Shown one piece after another: positions 1 to 58,900 of a stretch of 64,000 bases of DNA. The notes under the pieces were generated by a model. It was given only the letters and a program-made list of their open reading frames with translations. It ran no database searches and was not told the origin of the DNA. Made by a program: the position numbers and the translations under genes. Numbering within the stretch: position 1 is the first letter of the stretch; every line of letters begins with the position of its first letter. This DNA is from Antedon mediterranea (lineage: Eukaryota; Echinodermata; Crinoidea; Comatulida; Antedonidae), in contig NC_092677.1 in NCBI RefSeq assembly GCF_964355755.1, positions 15,344,101 to 15,408,100 of the forward strand, in the 5' to 3' direction.

Positions 1-183
1 TGTTGTAGGCGGAACATAACCGACTTCCTAGACTTTTGTACAGTTGGTGGATGATGTATGATGAACCATCATATAAACACCCTATTTTCAATGTTTCCAG
101 GTTTCTCTTAAATATATTTATCCTGCTCACGATGAGTACCAAACATATTTACGGGTTCTGTTTCTGTCAATTAAAACATGCTA
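1..183 (-). mobile_element. LINE fragment, partial copy at window edge
   Basis: Nearly identical to 3248-3430, which lies inside a recognisable LINE reverse-transcriptase fragment on the minus strand. The element runs off the left edge. Both copies stop matching at the same point, just after the word aaaacatgcta. Confidence 0.7.
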
Positions 184-577
184 AGTAATAATAGGTTGCC
201 ATTGTTGAAAGATCACACGATAAATTATATGTGATCCAAGAATATTTAAAATAAAAAATGCTGTTGTCATCATAAAGGCTGTATGCTATCTTATTAATAT
301 CCTTATCTTGTGGTCAGTCCACTGTTGGACATTACTTCTCCAATCGTATCATCATTTGGCCATTTTTAATTGTCTGCTAACCATTAATAACAAAGGCGGG
401 ATGAACAAAACCAGAGTATCCCCTACTATTTCTTAAAGATTCACTGAGTTATTTTAAGTTAATTGCGGTGATTTTAAAGCTATAATGGTTTGCAGTAGTG
501 TCTCCTGCTCAAAATCTGAAAATTATTATTATTACTATAATAACTAACCTTTGTGCTGCTTTTGAATTTGATTTCAG

Positions 578-47496
<46,919 letters not shown>

Positions 47497-47582
47497 AAAT
47501 ATCAATACAATCGGGACGTTTTAAGTTCCCAGACTAGTTATTAATTGTATACTAATTATATACTGGTAGATTTTAGAAAACA

Positions 47583-47588
47583 AATAAA
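47583..47588 (+). promoter_or_regulatory. Candidate poly(A) signal of gene A
   Basis: AATAAA 87 bases after the stop. A second AATAAA lies at 47958-47963 and could give a longer 3' UTR. Confidence 0.55.
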
Positions 47589-48368
47589 AATGTAGTAAAC
47601 AATACGATTTCACAATATATGTTGAAGTACGGTAGATTGGTACATAATAATTAGAAAATAGTTCAATATGTTGGTTAGAAAGCAAAAATGTTTATTGACT
47701 TTAATATGTATCACAAGATATCATTTGCTTAAAACATCGAATAATTTATACATTTTATGTGTAAAATTGTACGTAATTTTTCTGCCTCTTAGTTATTTTT
47801 TTTATTTCGAAATTATCATAAAATTACAATTTTCCAAAACCTTGATGTACGTACTTAGTGGTTATATTCTTGAACGCTGTATTTGGAGCCTAGCTGAGAT
47901 TGTTTGATATTTTTATATTAGGAATTTCTATACTTAGATATTCTTAGTAGCTTTTTTAATAAAATTGGGATTATTAAGAAACATTGTGTATGTTTTGGTT
48001 TATACTGTTTTTAATTTTTTTATATCTAGTTTACCGCTCGATAAACTTTTTTTCCGTAATTCGGTAAATTAGTTTGGTAACAAAACGTGCGCATTCTTAG
48101 CGTACTGCAATATGTGTGGAATTTCTTAGATAAATTGCGAGCTCGATTTTCACGAGGCAGCTTTTGTATGATGGGTTTCAAGATATTATATGTCCATATT
48201 TCGATTGCGCATGCGAACTAGTCATTAAAGAAAGTGGGTAAAATTGGCTTTTTAGAGATAATCTAGATTTCTGGAAGCTGTCTGACACAATATTATGTGT
48301 TTATGAGCGCAACGAGAAAAAATAATGACCGTGCCAAAGTCCTCTCCTTTCCGAAACATGTATCTCAA

Positions 48369-48461
48369 ATAAGCCCATTACTTGATTGGGTTGTTCAGAA
48401 AAGTTACCTTGCAAATAAGTCCATTACTTGATTGGGTTGTTCAGAAAAGTTACCTTGCAAT
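48369..48461 (+). repeat. 46-bp tandem duplication
   Basis: Two nearly perfect units containing ccattacttgattgggttg, starting 46 bases apart. Confidence 0.85.
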
Positions 48462-48989
48462 ATTATCAATGTATGTTACAATCGAAATGCTAAACATTTT
48501 TAATAATAAACAAATTACAACAATGACAAAAGCAAGTCAATGACTACCGGTTATTTCAGAAATGCAATAGAAAATGGAGTAGATATTATCTTATAAATGC
48601 TGTCTATTATGGTACGATTTGAAACGAGTTTTTCATCCAGATCTACATCAACATATTATGCTCTTCGACCAGGTGCAGTAGCATACCTTGATCAGTGTAC
48701 CGTGCACATGTGTAAACGATGGTCCAACACTACGTTAACGTGCTGCGCACAACCAGGTGCAGGTCGGAGCATGCCATAATCACTGTACCGTATACATGTG
48801 TAAACGGAGAGGAAACCATGGAAGTAAGCCTATAAAAGAAAATCATGTCGTGCCTGAAAAATATCAGACTTATGTTGTACCTTGATGCTGAGACAGACTG
48901 TCTTTAGTTTACAGTTGAACAATTATCTTTATTACATTTCCTTATAAAAACATCCGGAAGGGAATATTGAGTATTGAAAAAGTGGTAAG

Positions 48990-51204
48990 TTTATATGTTT
49001 TTATTTTGATCGTCGTCGTATACATATTATGCCAAAATACAAGACAAAATTAAAACAGTCAAAACCAGTAGTTATACAACAGCAGTTGTGGAGTACAGAG
49101 GTGGTTGAAAAGTTGCGTGGCTGTCTAGCATGTACTGATTGGGATATTATGCTCGATGTTGATGATACTCTTGATGTAAGGGTATCTACAATCTCAGCAT
49201 ACATATCCTTTTGTGTTGATATGGTTATACCTAAAGTAACAAAAAAGATATATGCAAATGAAAAACCATGGATCTCTAACCAACTAAGGAAACTGTTACA
49301 AGATAAGCGTATAGCGCATAGAGGAAAAGATACTCCTAAAGTCAAGGAAATTCAAAAAGTAAGGAAGGAAGAAAGAAAGGAAATAAAAAATAGTAAACTG
49401 AAATACAAAAAAACACTAGAAAATAAATTTAAAGACAAAAATCCTAAAGCAGCATGGAAAGCAATTAAAACACTAACCGGCTACAAAGAAACCATATTGC
49501 GTGTACATGGAAGTGAGAACTTCGCTAATGACTTAAACAACTTTTTCTGTCGTTTTGAATCCGAGATATTAGTTACCAAAAATGAAAATGAAGACACAGA
49601 AATCCGCGAAAATGAGACTTCATTAGTAAACAATGCAGTCATAAATGTAGTTGATGTGCGTAATGTATTCGCCAAAGTAAGGCCTGGTAAAAGTACTGGC
49701 CCTGATGGAATTGGAAATCGTGTTATTAAATACTGCAACCAAGAGTTGGCACCGATATATACCAAACTTTTTAATGAGAGTTTAGCAAGTGGTACAGTGC
49801 CCAATCAATGGAAAACGGCCTGTATCTCACCTATTCCTAAGATAAAAAATCCCAAGGAACTTAATGACTATAGGCCAATAGCTATCACATCCAATGTTGG
49901 TAAGTGCCTAGAAAAGATTGTACTTAGGCAGTTGCTTGATCAGACCAAATTGTTTCTCGATCCTCTCCAACTTGCCTATCAGAGTAATAGAAGTGTTGAA
50001 GATGCTGTGCTCTTCCACTTACATAATATTTACCAACATTTAGATGTGCCTAAATCATATGTAAGATGTTTGTATATAGATTTTTCTAGTGCTTTTAATA
50101 CCGTTGAACCTGGTTCATTAGTACGCAAACTTAAAGAAATGAACGTAAACGACACATTGACTTCATGGATATATAATTTCTTAACAAAAAGGTTCCAGTA
50201 TGTTAAACTAAACGGTATTTTATCTGATAAAAGAACTGTTAGCAGTGGCACGCCACAAGGGTCTGTTATCTCCCCAATGTTGTTTTCACTGTTCACCAGC
50301 AGTTTCAGAGCCAATTCAAATGAATGTTGTATAGTAAAATATGCAGATGACACAGTCATCACTGGATACATTACTGGCAATGATGAAACAAGCTATAGAC
50401 AACTAGGATGTGATTTTTATCACTGGTGCTGCAATAACAACCTGAAACTAAACATAAAGAAAACAAAAGAAATGCAGATTGATTTTAGGAAAATTAAAGA
50501 GCCCTTAGAACCTCTGATTATAAATGAAAATGAGATTGAAGTAGTAAATGAGTACAAATATCTGGGTTGTATAATTGACAATAAGCTAAATTGGATAAAT
50601 AATGTAAATAAAGCCACATGCAAAGCCAACCAAAGGATGTTTATTTTAAGAAAAATGAAGTACCTACAAATTGACAAAACTATACTTAAATTGTTTTATA
50701 ACTCTGTAATTCTCAGTGTAATACTTTTTTGTAATGTTTGTTTTTATGGTAATACAATGCAAAAAGATAAAATTAAACTTAATCGAATAGGAAATAGAGC
50801 AATTAGACTAGTAGGAGAGCACTTACCTGATGTTGAATCCTTGTATAAAGAAAATGTGTTAAAAAAAGTAAAAAGTATCATTGATGATGAAACACATCCT
50901 CTTCACAAACAATTTGCTCTCACGAATTCTGGCATAAGACTACGTGCACTTAATACCAAAACAAAACGGTTTAGGTGCTCGTTTGTACCTAATGCTATAC
51001 ACTTATATAACTCCAGAGTACAAAGATAAAATGTAACCGATAATTTTTATCTAATTTTAACAATTTTTAGCCTCTTAACTTTTTGTGTGTGTTTTTGTAA
51101 ATTGTATTTTATATTTTTGTATTTTGCCAGTTTTCAAATCACATTTCTGTTTTTTAAATGGACAATAAAGTATATATGACTATGACTATGACTATGACTA
51201 TACA
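48990..51204 (+). mobile_element. 5'-truncated LINE (Rex1/CR1-like) with intact RT frame
   Basis: Contains the 49029-51029 reverse-transcriptase frame, a 3' UTR and a terminal tandem (GACTAT)n tail at about 51172-51204, as in CR1/Rex1/L2-type LINEs. The endonuclease domain that should precede the frame is missing apart from its last few residues, so the copy is truncated near 48990-49029. The exact 5' junction and target duplication were not found. Confidence 0.8.
49029..51029 (+). CDS. Non-LTR retrotransposon reverse transcriptase, 666 residues
   Basis: An uninterrupted frame. Residues 1-150 are the linker seen between endonuclease and RT in Rex1/CR1-like ORF2 (GCLACTDWD, KPWISNQLRKLL, AAWKAIKTLTG). 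RT motifs: KSTGPDGI (221-228), DYRPIAIT (280-287), YIDFSSAFN with catalytic Asp351, GTPQGSVISP (407-416) and YADD (438-441) with its two Asp. The C-terminus carries HPLHKQF and SFVPNAIHLYN. All catalytic residues are present. Without an endonuclease domain it is not expected to be autonomous. The ATG lies inside the LINE frame and is a convenience start, because the true ORF2 began upstream. Confidence 0.85.
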   Translation: MPKYKTKLKQSKPVVIQQQLWSTEVVEKLRGCLACTDWDIMLDVDDTLDVRVSTISAYISFCVDMVIPKVTKKIYANEKPWISNQLRKLLQDKRIAHRGKDTPKVKEIQKVRKEERKEIKNSKLKYKKTLENKFKDKNPKAAWKAIKTLTGYKETILRVHGSENFANDLNNFFCRFESEILVTKNENEDTEIRENETSLVNNAVINVVDVRNVFAKVRPGKSTGPDGIGNRVIKYCNQELAPIYTKLFNESLASGTVPNQWKTACISPIPKIKNPKELNDYRPIAITSNVGKCLEKIVLRQLLDQTKLFLDPLQLAYQSNRSVEDAVLFHLHNIYQHLDVPKSYVRCLYIDFSSAFNTVEPGSLVRKLKEMNVNDTLTSWIYNFLTKRFQYVKLNGILSDKRTVSSGTPQGSVISPMLFSLFTSSFRANSNECCIVKYADDTVITGYITGNDETSYRQLGCDFYHWCCNNNLKLNIKKTKEMQIDFRKIKEPLEPLIINENEIEVVNEYKYLGCIIDNKLNWINNVNKATCKANQRMFILRKMKYLQIDKTILKLFYNSVILSVILFCNVCFYGNTMQKDKIKLNRIGNRAIRLVGEHLPDVESLYKENVLKKVKSIIDDETHPLHKQFALTNSGIRLRALNTKTKRFRCSFVPNAIHLYNSRVQR

Positions 51205-52822
51205 TTGTGTTGCCGTGGTTAGGGTTTCGGAACCGGAAGTCAACTGCCCATCGTTACAGATTCTGACAGACGCTAACGCTGAGACGTTTACCACCCATTG
51301 ATTAGTCTACTGCGTGTTCGTTCCTTTAAAAAGCTCATCCTAAGGCCTATCCATATTTTATTTCATTGTAATTACCTCAGCCAGAATAGTGAGAGTTTAT
51401 GTGTTTCTAGAGTTGTTAGTTTTTTAGCAGGATTACTCAAATAATTTTGGATTCAATTCGGACCAGGATCCCAATTATGGACCACTTTTGTTATTTTTAC
51501 TATTTTAAAGCCGTACGATCTTTATCACGATTCTTTATCCTTTTTCTCTTTTTACTTCTAGTTGCTTTCTTGTTTTCAAATCAACCGATTTATTATATAA
51601 ACGATTTAACTTGAGTATGCCAACCACAACTTTCCTGGTTTTAAAAAAAAAATTTATTTCAACAATATTCTACGAGGGTGGTCCATCCAGCCGAAGCAGA
51701 TCATTAGGGACCCTCACAGAAATACATCATGACAAGACGTGTAGCAATAAAAATTTAATTAAATTAAAATAATATAATTTATAAAGATAAAATAAAGCAC
51801 AAACAATAAATTTAGAATAAAAAATTAAATAAATTAAATTAAATTTAATCCTGTAAAGGATCTTATAATACTACAGCAGAACCAAATGTCCCATGGATAT
51901 GGGTTGGTTGTAGTGTTACACATATTAAATGTTCATTAAAATAAAATGTGTTTTGTAAGTGGCGTTGTAAACTTATTGCTTTTTGTATGGTCATTACAAG
52001 TTTTTGTGCATAGGCCTACTTTTAAGTCTACCGCATTTTTAAAATAGCTAGATCCGCTTTGTTTACAATCCCCTTAATAGGTTGTCCCCGTTAATGAGGT
52101 TGGCTTAGTGTTATTTACATTATTTATCCTCGTTCATTCACGAACAATTTCCCCTTAACAGGGGTGTATCAAAAGAAAGGGTTTACTGTATTCATAACTA
52201 AATTAAATTTGTACCTTTATATTTTTATATTTGTAATTTTTTAGATTTGTTGTCCTTTTGATGTGTACATTATCATGTTAATATTGTTTTAATCCAGCCT
52301 TGTGCTGCGATTTCAATATATTGAATAAATAAATAAAAAATATTATGAAATATTAAATAAATATATCATTTTTTATATAAGCACAAGTTTTTTAGAATAT
52401 GACCGGTTTTTAAACAACATAAGCTTAATATAATGTTTAAAAGTCACGCGGCTCCAAAATTAGATATGACAGAAAATTAACCATTTCTGTTCGCTTGGCT
52501 TTATAGAAATATATGATATGATATAGAATGTAAGGCTAGGCCAAAGTGAATAAAAGATCAGAATCGACGGTGTAAAGTGTTCATTATTATTTGAGAGTGA
52601 CAAGGAGTGGTGTTTAAGAATGTGTACCTATTCAGACGATAATTATTGATGTTTTTGTTAGTATTACACTTCAAATGACGTTGAGTTAGGTGAACTAGAT
52701 CACACGTCATTACCATAGAAAACTCTTTTCAAAAGTATATGTAATTTCCATCCAGGGTACTTAAATATATCAACCATAAAATGTTTATTAGTTCATTCAG
52801 ACATGTAAGTTTATTTTCGGGG
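51205..52822. other. Intergenic DNA before gene B
   Basis: 51640-51720 (a poly-A stretch, then tttatttcaacaatatt, gtggtccatccag) looks like the tail of a minus-strand retroelement. 52260-52335 ends in (AAAT)n after gtgctgcgatttcaatat and looks like a plus-strand LINE tail. Both are tentative. Confidence 0.35.
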
Positions 52823-52830
52823 TATATAAA
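52823..52830 (+). promoter_or_regulatory. TATA box of gene B
   Basis: TATATAAA 73 bases before the ATG, which allows a start site near 52855 and a short 5' UTR. Confidence 0.65.
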
Positions 52831-52902
52831 GAACAACGAGTGGGATTTGCGGTTAAAGTTCTTTTATTAAGTTTACCGGGCGTCCGTATCTGGAGGATCA
52901 CA

Positions 52903-52969
52903 ATGGATACAACATTTATTAAGCATGTTATCGTTTTGGCTCTTGTTGCTTCGGTAGACAGCCAAACAG
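52903..52969 (+). CDS. Gene B exon 1: start codon and signal peptide
   Basis: ATG, then DTTFIKHVIVLALVASVDSQT: a basic residue, a hydrophobic core (VIVLALVA) and a plausible cleavage after VDS. Phase-1 donor g|gtatgt fits the next exon. The TATA box at the right distance supports this start. Confidence 0.82.
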
Positions 52970-55900
52970 GTATGTAATTCATCTTTTTAAATATTATTCT
53001 TTATTTCAAGTACACATCAATGCCTATATCCAAAGGGAAGTTACTGAAAGATGATAATGATGTGGATATAATTTAAAAAAAAATCTACTTTATACGATTC
53101 GAGGAAAATCATCATTTGTAACTTCAACAATTGGAAATGTACCGTTCTCCTAATCCTCAAAACCTATAACATTTGAATTCATTTTATTGTATTAATAATA
53201 ATAAGAATAAGAAAGAACGTCATCGAATAGTTATCTTATTTGGTTGACAATTGTTTGTCTGTAAAATTAACCAAACTATACTTTTATCTGCCATTTTTTC
53301 TGTTAAAAGTTGTTATTATAATAGCAGTTTAAGTTACTAACAGTGGCAATGCATCCTTCTGATAGTCTCTTTAAGCTATCAAATTGGTCGTTTAGGTCCA
53401 AGTGTCCATAAACTGTGCGTAATTAAGTGTAAAAACACCCATAAAGCATTTAGTTGATTCCATCAACCAAACTAAACTCACTATGGAAATACAAATAAAA
53501 TTCATACCCATGGTTGGATCATGAGCTAAAGAATATTCTTCAGTCCATGGTTGGATAGAGACTTTACTCCATGATAGAGAACAAGGAATCTCACTTCTAT
53601 CTTCTTAATAATGATAAATCAAATTCATACTAAATTGAACTATCGGAAAGAAATAGTAACCTTTATTTGTACAATAACAATTTAAGTTGCATTCATAATG
53701 CGACATAAATTAATGTAGCATAATATAGCATTAGTGTAGCGTCGTACTAATTCAAAGTTCATTCAATTCCGCTTTATAATCGAATACTGTAATTTATATA
53801 TAGGCTAACTACATTTTTTTTGGATATTATGAGTAGGCCTATCATTATATCATATAATATAACACTAGACGGGAAAACATGGAGCCATAATCAGGCCAGT
53901 AGCCAGGGGTGGTTTTTATGGTTCGAGCGAACCCCTGTTAACCGACTGCGACCTCCATCCCCGACATGCCCAATACCCTCATCTCCTCTCTGAAAATACG
54001 TGCCACACAGTACAAAAGGTTATTCGTAAATTGAAAAAATCGTAAACTTCTTCCTTGTATGAGCGTACGTCGAGCGATACGTGTCTGTACATATTTCAAA
54101 GAGTAGCAAATGAATTGCCGATTTTCACTTGAAAAATAAATACGCATTTTTGGTCCCTGTGATATAACATGATTTTGACGCGAAAACTGGACTACAGCGA
54201 GCTAGGCCATGAACGATTCGTACAAAGTACACCGCCAGAAAGCCATTCCAAAAGAATGGAAATGTATTTTAAAATCAACACATGACATTAATGTAAATGA
54301 TATACCTATTACAAACAATAAGGTCTTAAATATGACGTCTAGACAATTATATAGATTCATAATAGATGCTCAATATATTACACCTACGGCACAGGTTAAG
54401 TGGGAATCCATATTTGGTAATATGCCATGGACAAAAATATGGGTTAAGAAAGTTTCTGGTCTTAAAGAAAAAAAACTGGCACATTTTAATTTTAAATTGT
54501 TGCACAGAATATTGCCAACAAATGAAAGATTACATAGGTGGAGACTTGTAAATTCCCCATGTTGTGACACATGCAATGTTATTGAGAATGATAAACATAT
54601 GTTAGTAGAGTGCATAACAGTAAAATGTTTATGGAGAGAGATAAACGAAATAATTAGAGCAGTAAGCATACATATTCCTGTTTTTTCTTTCAAAAGACTT
54701 TTATTTGAAACTGACAATAATTACGTAAATAAATTATACACTTTAGGAGCATTTTGTATTTATAAAGTAAAGATATTAAGTTTATTGGAAAAAGAAAAAA
54801 AAATCAATCTCCTACAAATGTTTAAATCTGAAAAAAAGATAAGAAATATGTAAATCTGCAGGTATACTGTATATGCTCAACCAGATTAAGGAGGAAATAT
54901 GTAAATGAGATACCATGAATGATGAATCTATTATGTTTTTTTTTTTTGTTCTTGCTACTATACTGTATGTTTTGTAAATATGTATACCTTGATGATTTGA
55001 AAACAAAAAGACAAAATGTGAAAAGCTTTTTATAGATTGATGATAAGAAAAATGATGAAGGATAAGAAGGTTTAGGTTTAAGTGGGGAAGTGTTTTCATC
55101 AAAGCTTTCATATTATAGGTATATACCGTATATATGTAATTTGCACATTCTTACTGCATGTGGAATTTTGAAATGATTAAATGGTTAAAAAGAAAAAAAA
55201 AATGTCTAATTTTTTTAATGGATCATTAAACACAAATGTTGTTAAATGATAATGTATGTATAAAAAAATAATAGAATAAATAATAAGTAAAAAAAAATAA
55301 TTGAATGAACCCACATAGGAAAAAAAAAGTTAAATGAAACTTTGATGGGTTATACTGTAGATGCAAAAAAGGGATAATCTGTTGGAAATAAATTTTGTAA
55401 ACATTTAAAGATCAAAAAAATCAATGTTAAAGGATGAGGAAAATATAATGTTAACAGTAAAAAGTTAGTAAGTAATTAGTATAACAGAGAATATGCATTG
55501 TTTAAATGAAAATATGTTTGCATAGATAAATCCAAAGAAAAATATAATGGGACAAACCCATGGGATGGATTTATTAAACATAAACGTATTATAATTGTAT
55601 GAAATAAATATGCATGTAGATGAAAAAAAAAACAAAAACAACTATGTAAGAAAAAATAAGCTTTGTTAATGAAAATGTGTTATAGATAATATGTATAAAA
55701 AGAGGAAACTATGTAATCAATGTGGTTAAATGATAATGTATGTATAAACAAAATAATATATGGAAATAGTTTTTTTTTTTTTTTTTTTTTTAGAAAATAA
55801 GTAAAAAAAAAAAAGTGGAATGAATCCACATAAGAGAAGAAAGTAAAAAAGTTAAATGAAAATTTAAGAAGTTATAGATGCAAAAAAGGATCTGCTGGTT

Positions 55901-58900
55901 TTGTAAACATTAAAGAACAAAAATATTAATATTAATGTTAAAGGATGAGAACAATATTATGTTAACAGTAAACATTTAGTAAGTAATGAGTATAACAGAG
56001 AATATGCATTGTTAAATGAAAATGTGGTAGATGGAAAAATCAAAAACAACTATGTAAGAAAAAAAATAAGCTTGTTAATGAAAATGTGTTACAGATAATA
56101 TGTTTAAAAAGAGGAAGCTATGTAATCAATGTGATAATATGTAAACAAATGAATAAAACTCTTTAAATAAGTATATGTATACAGATGATTAAACAAACAT
56201 TGTAAATATAATGATATGTATAGTGTATAGTGAAAAATATATGTAAAGAGAACAGTGGGAAATAAAAGTGGGATGAACCCACATAAGATAAAAAAAAAAA
56301 AAAAAAAAAAAAAAGTACACCGCCAGACAATCGCCATCGCCATTTATCATAAATGCTATGTGCGAGAGTACCATTTCCGGCCATCCGGGGGTGTCATTTA
56401 TCAAAATTCGCCTCGCCTCCACCCAAATACGTAGTGTCCGGACCCCCCCCCCCCCACTTGACAGATCCTGGCTACGGCCCTGAATCAACTGGTCTGTAAT
56501 AGTATATAATTCAAGACTTTTGTTCGCAGTGCAGATTTTTTGATCTTAACCGTTTTCAAATTGTATATAAAAGTAATACAAGGAAAATGTACAGTGTAAC
56601 TATAGGAATGACTCGACTTACGGCTTTTGTTCCCTGCCTCACCCAACATACCGTCAAACAATGAGTGTTCCTTTCGACTATTAAGCGTTCAGCAACCTTC
56701 ATAAAGAGTAGTTTTTATTCATCATTGTTGGTGTTCATTGAAAGTGATCGGTTTTTATATGTAATTTTAATGTATGTCACTCAAGTCCGAGAAATGTAAG
56801 ATATACTTAAATGTGTACCCTTTTACTTATTTTATATTCAACTTTTTTATGGTGAACAGAAAATCCTGACAATCAATGTGGCTTCACAAAAACCTTTAAA
56901 ATCAAACCCTTAAACAAATCGCTTTTGATAATAGCCCTTAACTCTCTACAGAGCCTTTTTATTTTTAAATTGATTTCCTTGAGGTAGGTGCTTGACAATA
57001 GTAGAATATCAAAGAGCTTTTGCTATCGTTATTAACTTGTACTTTATTTACAACACTAGGGGGTGAGTTCGCTCGCCTCTCTAGGAAGTGTATACGATAG
57101 GGGTGAGCTGTGAGTGAGTGTAGACGATGGTTCTCGGAATTATAATGACTCGGGTAAAAAGCTTTTAGAAGAAAGTTCTCTTTGTACATTTTCTGTCGGT
57201 TACCATTATTGAAAATGTTTGACATTCGTAAAACTAAACCTACTCTGTTTCACAGTGTCTTAGATGATTAATAACATTTTAAAGTATAAGGTTTATTGTT
57301 TGGTAGGGCCTTTATAGGGCGGAGGGGCGGAGGCGGAGTTAAGGGAAGTGCTTATTCGAGGGATATGTTTAATTTTGTTATTTTAATAATATGGTAACAT
57401 TTGTAATCAAATCAAATCCTCTGATAGATATGAAAGTGGTAAAAAATAATAAGTGCTTGGTACATTGTAGATAACAGTGCGATGAATTCAACTACAAATG
57501 GTGTAATTGTGTCATAAATATAATAGTACATACATTTATTCAATATTCAACCGTTTACATAGTTTATGGGTTAAGATACACAGAAGCCAAAGTGGCTTGT
57601 CTTTGTAGTCCTAAGCATAAACATAAAACATATACGGACGCATTACATTATCAAAAAATGACATTTTGAGACAGAAAAAGAAAAAAAACAAAGTGAGATT
57701 AGGCAAAATATTTACAACCCCAATTATGCAGTAGCAATAGTAGCTAGCAATATGTTTCAAATATCATCTTTTTAATATTGTACTTTAGCATAGGGAGCGA
57801 GGTCATGTGATTTTGTTCTAGAGTAGACTGGAGTTTATTCCAGTAAGTTGGTCCTTCAATGAAAATTGATCTTTTATTAATTTCTAATCTACTGTGTGGA
57901 ATATATACGGTATCTTATTTGCGTTTCTTAATGTCTTTAAGTGATCAGTTTTAGGGTTTAAATCAATCAGGTTGTTTATAGTGATGGGAAATTCCTGGAG
58001 ATGATATTTGAACATAAAGCATGCAATTTGAATTTTATTTATATCGTATATATTTAACATTTTTAAACTTTGTAATAGTAGTTTGGAGGCTGTTCTCATC
58101 GGTGATTTAGTAATCATTCTAGCTATACGTTTTTGTAATTTATGTATTTTTTCTAAGTTTGTTGGATATTCATTTCCCCATATTATATTGCAGTAATAGA
58201 GGTGTGGTAAGCTAAACGCATTGTACAAATTTAAAAGAATATGTTTAGGAAATACAATATAGTGTGTATAAATGTGGATGGGCGTTTATTAGATAGTTGA
58301 GTTGGTGGAGGCGCGATTATTATTGAAATTGATGTTTTATTGGGGAGGCGTAAATTTAAATAAATACCATCCTAATAATTAATACATTATTTAATTTAAA
58401 CATCTTTTGAACTTCCGAGTGGGCCAGTTCGGCCAAGAAGGAAAACGTTTTATACGGCTTGCAACATGGGTAGACATCCCGAACCTAACGGGAAACAGAT
58501 AACCTGCAGTTATTTCTGCCAGCGTACTCAATAAAACTCGGCTAGGATTTCACTAGATTTTAAATAAAATGTCTTATCATCAGATCTCCCTATGCAATTT
58601 TATAATACTATTCCCCACAATAATTCCGATGCTTTATGGCGTAAATTTAATTTGATCTTTATTAATTTGCAGTATAATTTTCATTTTTTAACTACTGTAC
58701 CTTCACACGCGCGGTCCGATCCGAAAATAAACAAACAAGCACGAATGTGCGATACTCGGGGTACAGCAAAAGAAGCTGTAATGACGTCATAAGACGGGAT
58801 GTGACGTCACATACAGTACACATCAAATAACCTCGGTACCAAATACGGCTATACGGTACCATCTTCGAGACGTCATATGGCTGCATCCGGTTTAAAATTA

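Larger units (their letters stand above)
47497..48980. other. 3' UTR and intergenic DNA
   Basis: No coding signal. A 46-base tandem duplication lies at about 48369-48461, and an imperfect direct repeat around gtaccgt(g/a)(c/t)acatgtgtaaacg lies near 48698 and 48786. Confidence 0.5.
54240..56311 (+). mobile_element. 5'-truncated Tx1/L1-like LINE with poly-A tail
   Basis: Flanked by a perfect 16-bp target duplication. It starts abruptly inside the ORF2 C-terminal region and carries a 3' UTR of about 1.45 kb, which contains two similar units of about 500 bases (55230-55722 and 55723-56270; shared words cagagaatatgcattgtt, gaatgaacccacata). It ends in a run of about 23 A. The insertion lies within the hAT-like element. 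Confidence 0.85.
53892..56482. mobile_element. hAT-like non-autonomous element interrupted by a LINE
   Basis: Left end CAGGCCAGTAGCCAGG (53892-53907) and reverse of the right end CAGGGCCGTAGCCAGG (56467-56482) match at 14 of 16. CAG-type ends fit hAT. I see no matching 8-bp flanks (gccataat against aatcaact), so the border or family is uncertain. Without the LINE the element would be about 500 bases. Confidence 0.5.

Noticed and set aside
54209-54239. Start codon of a 214-residue protein at 54209
   Set aside because: The first ten codons are target DNA before the LINE insertion. The frame is a fusion by chance.
56104-56488. Minus-strand Phe-rich frames
   Set aside because: They read through the poly-A run of the LINE in reverse.
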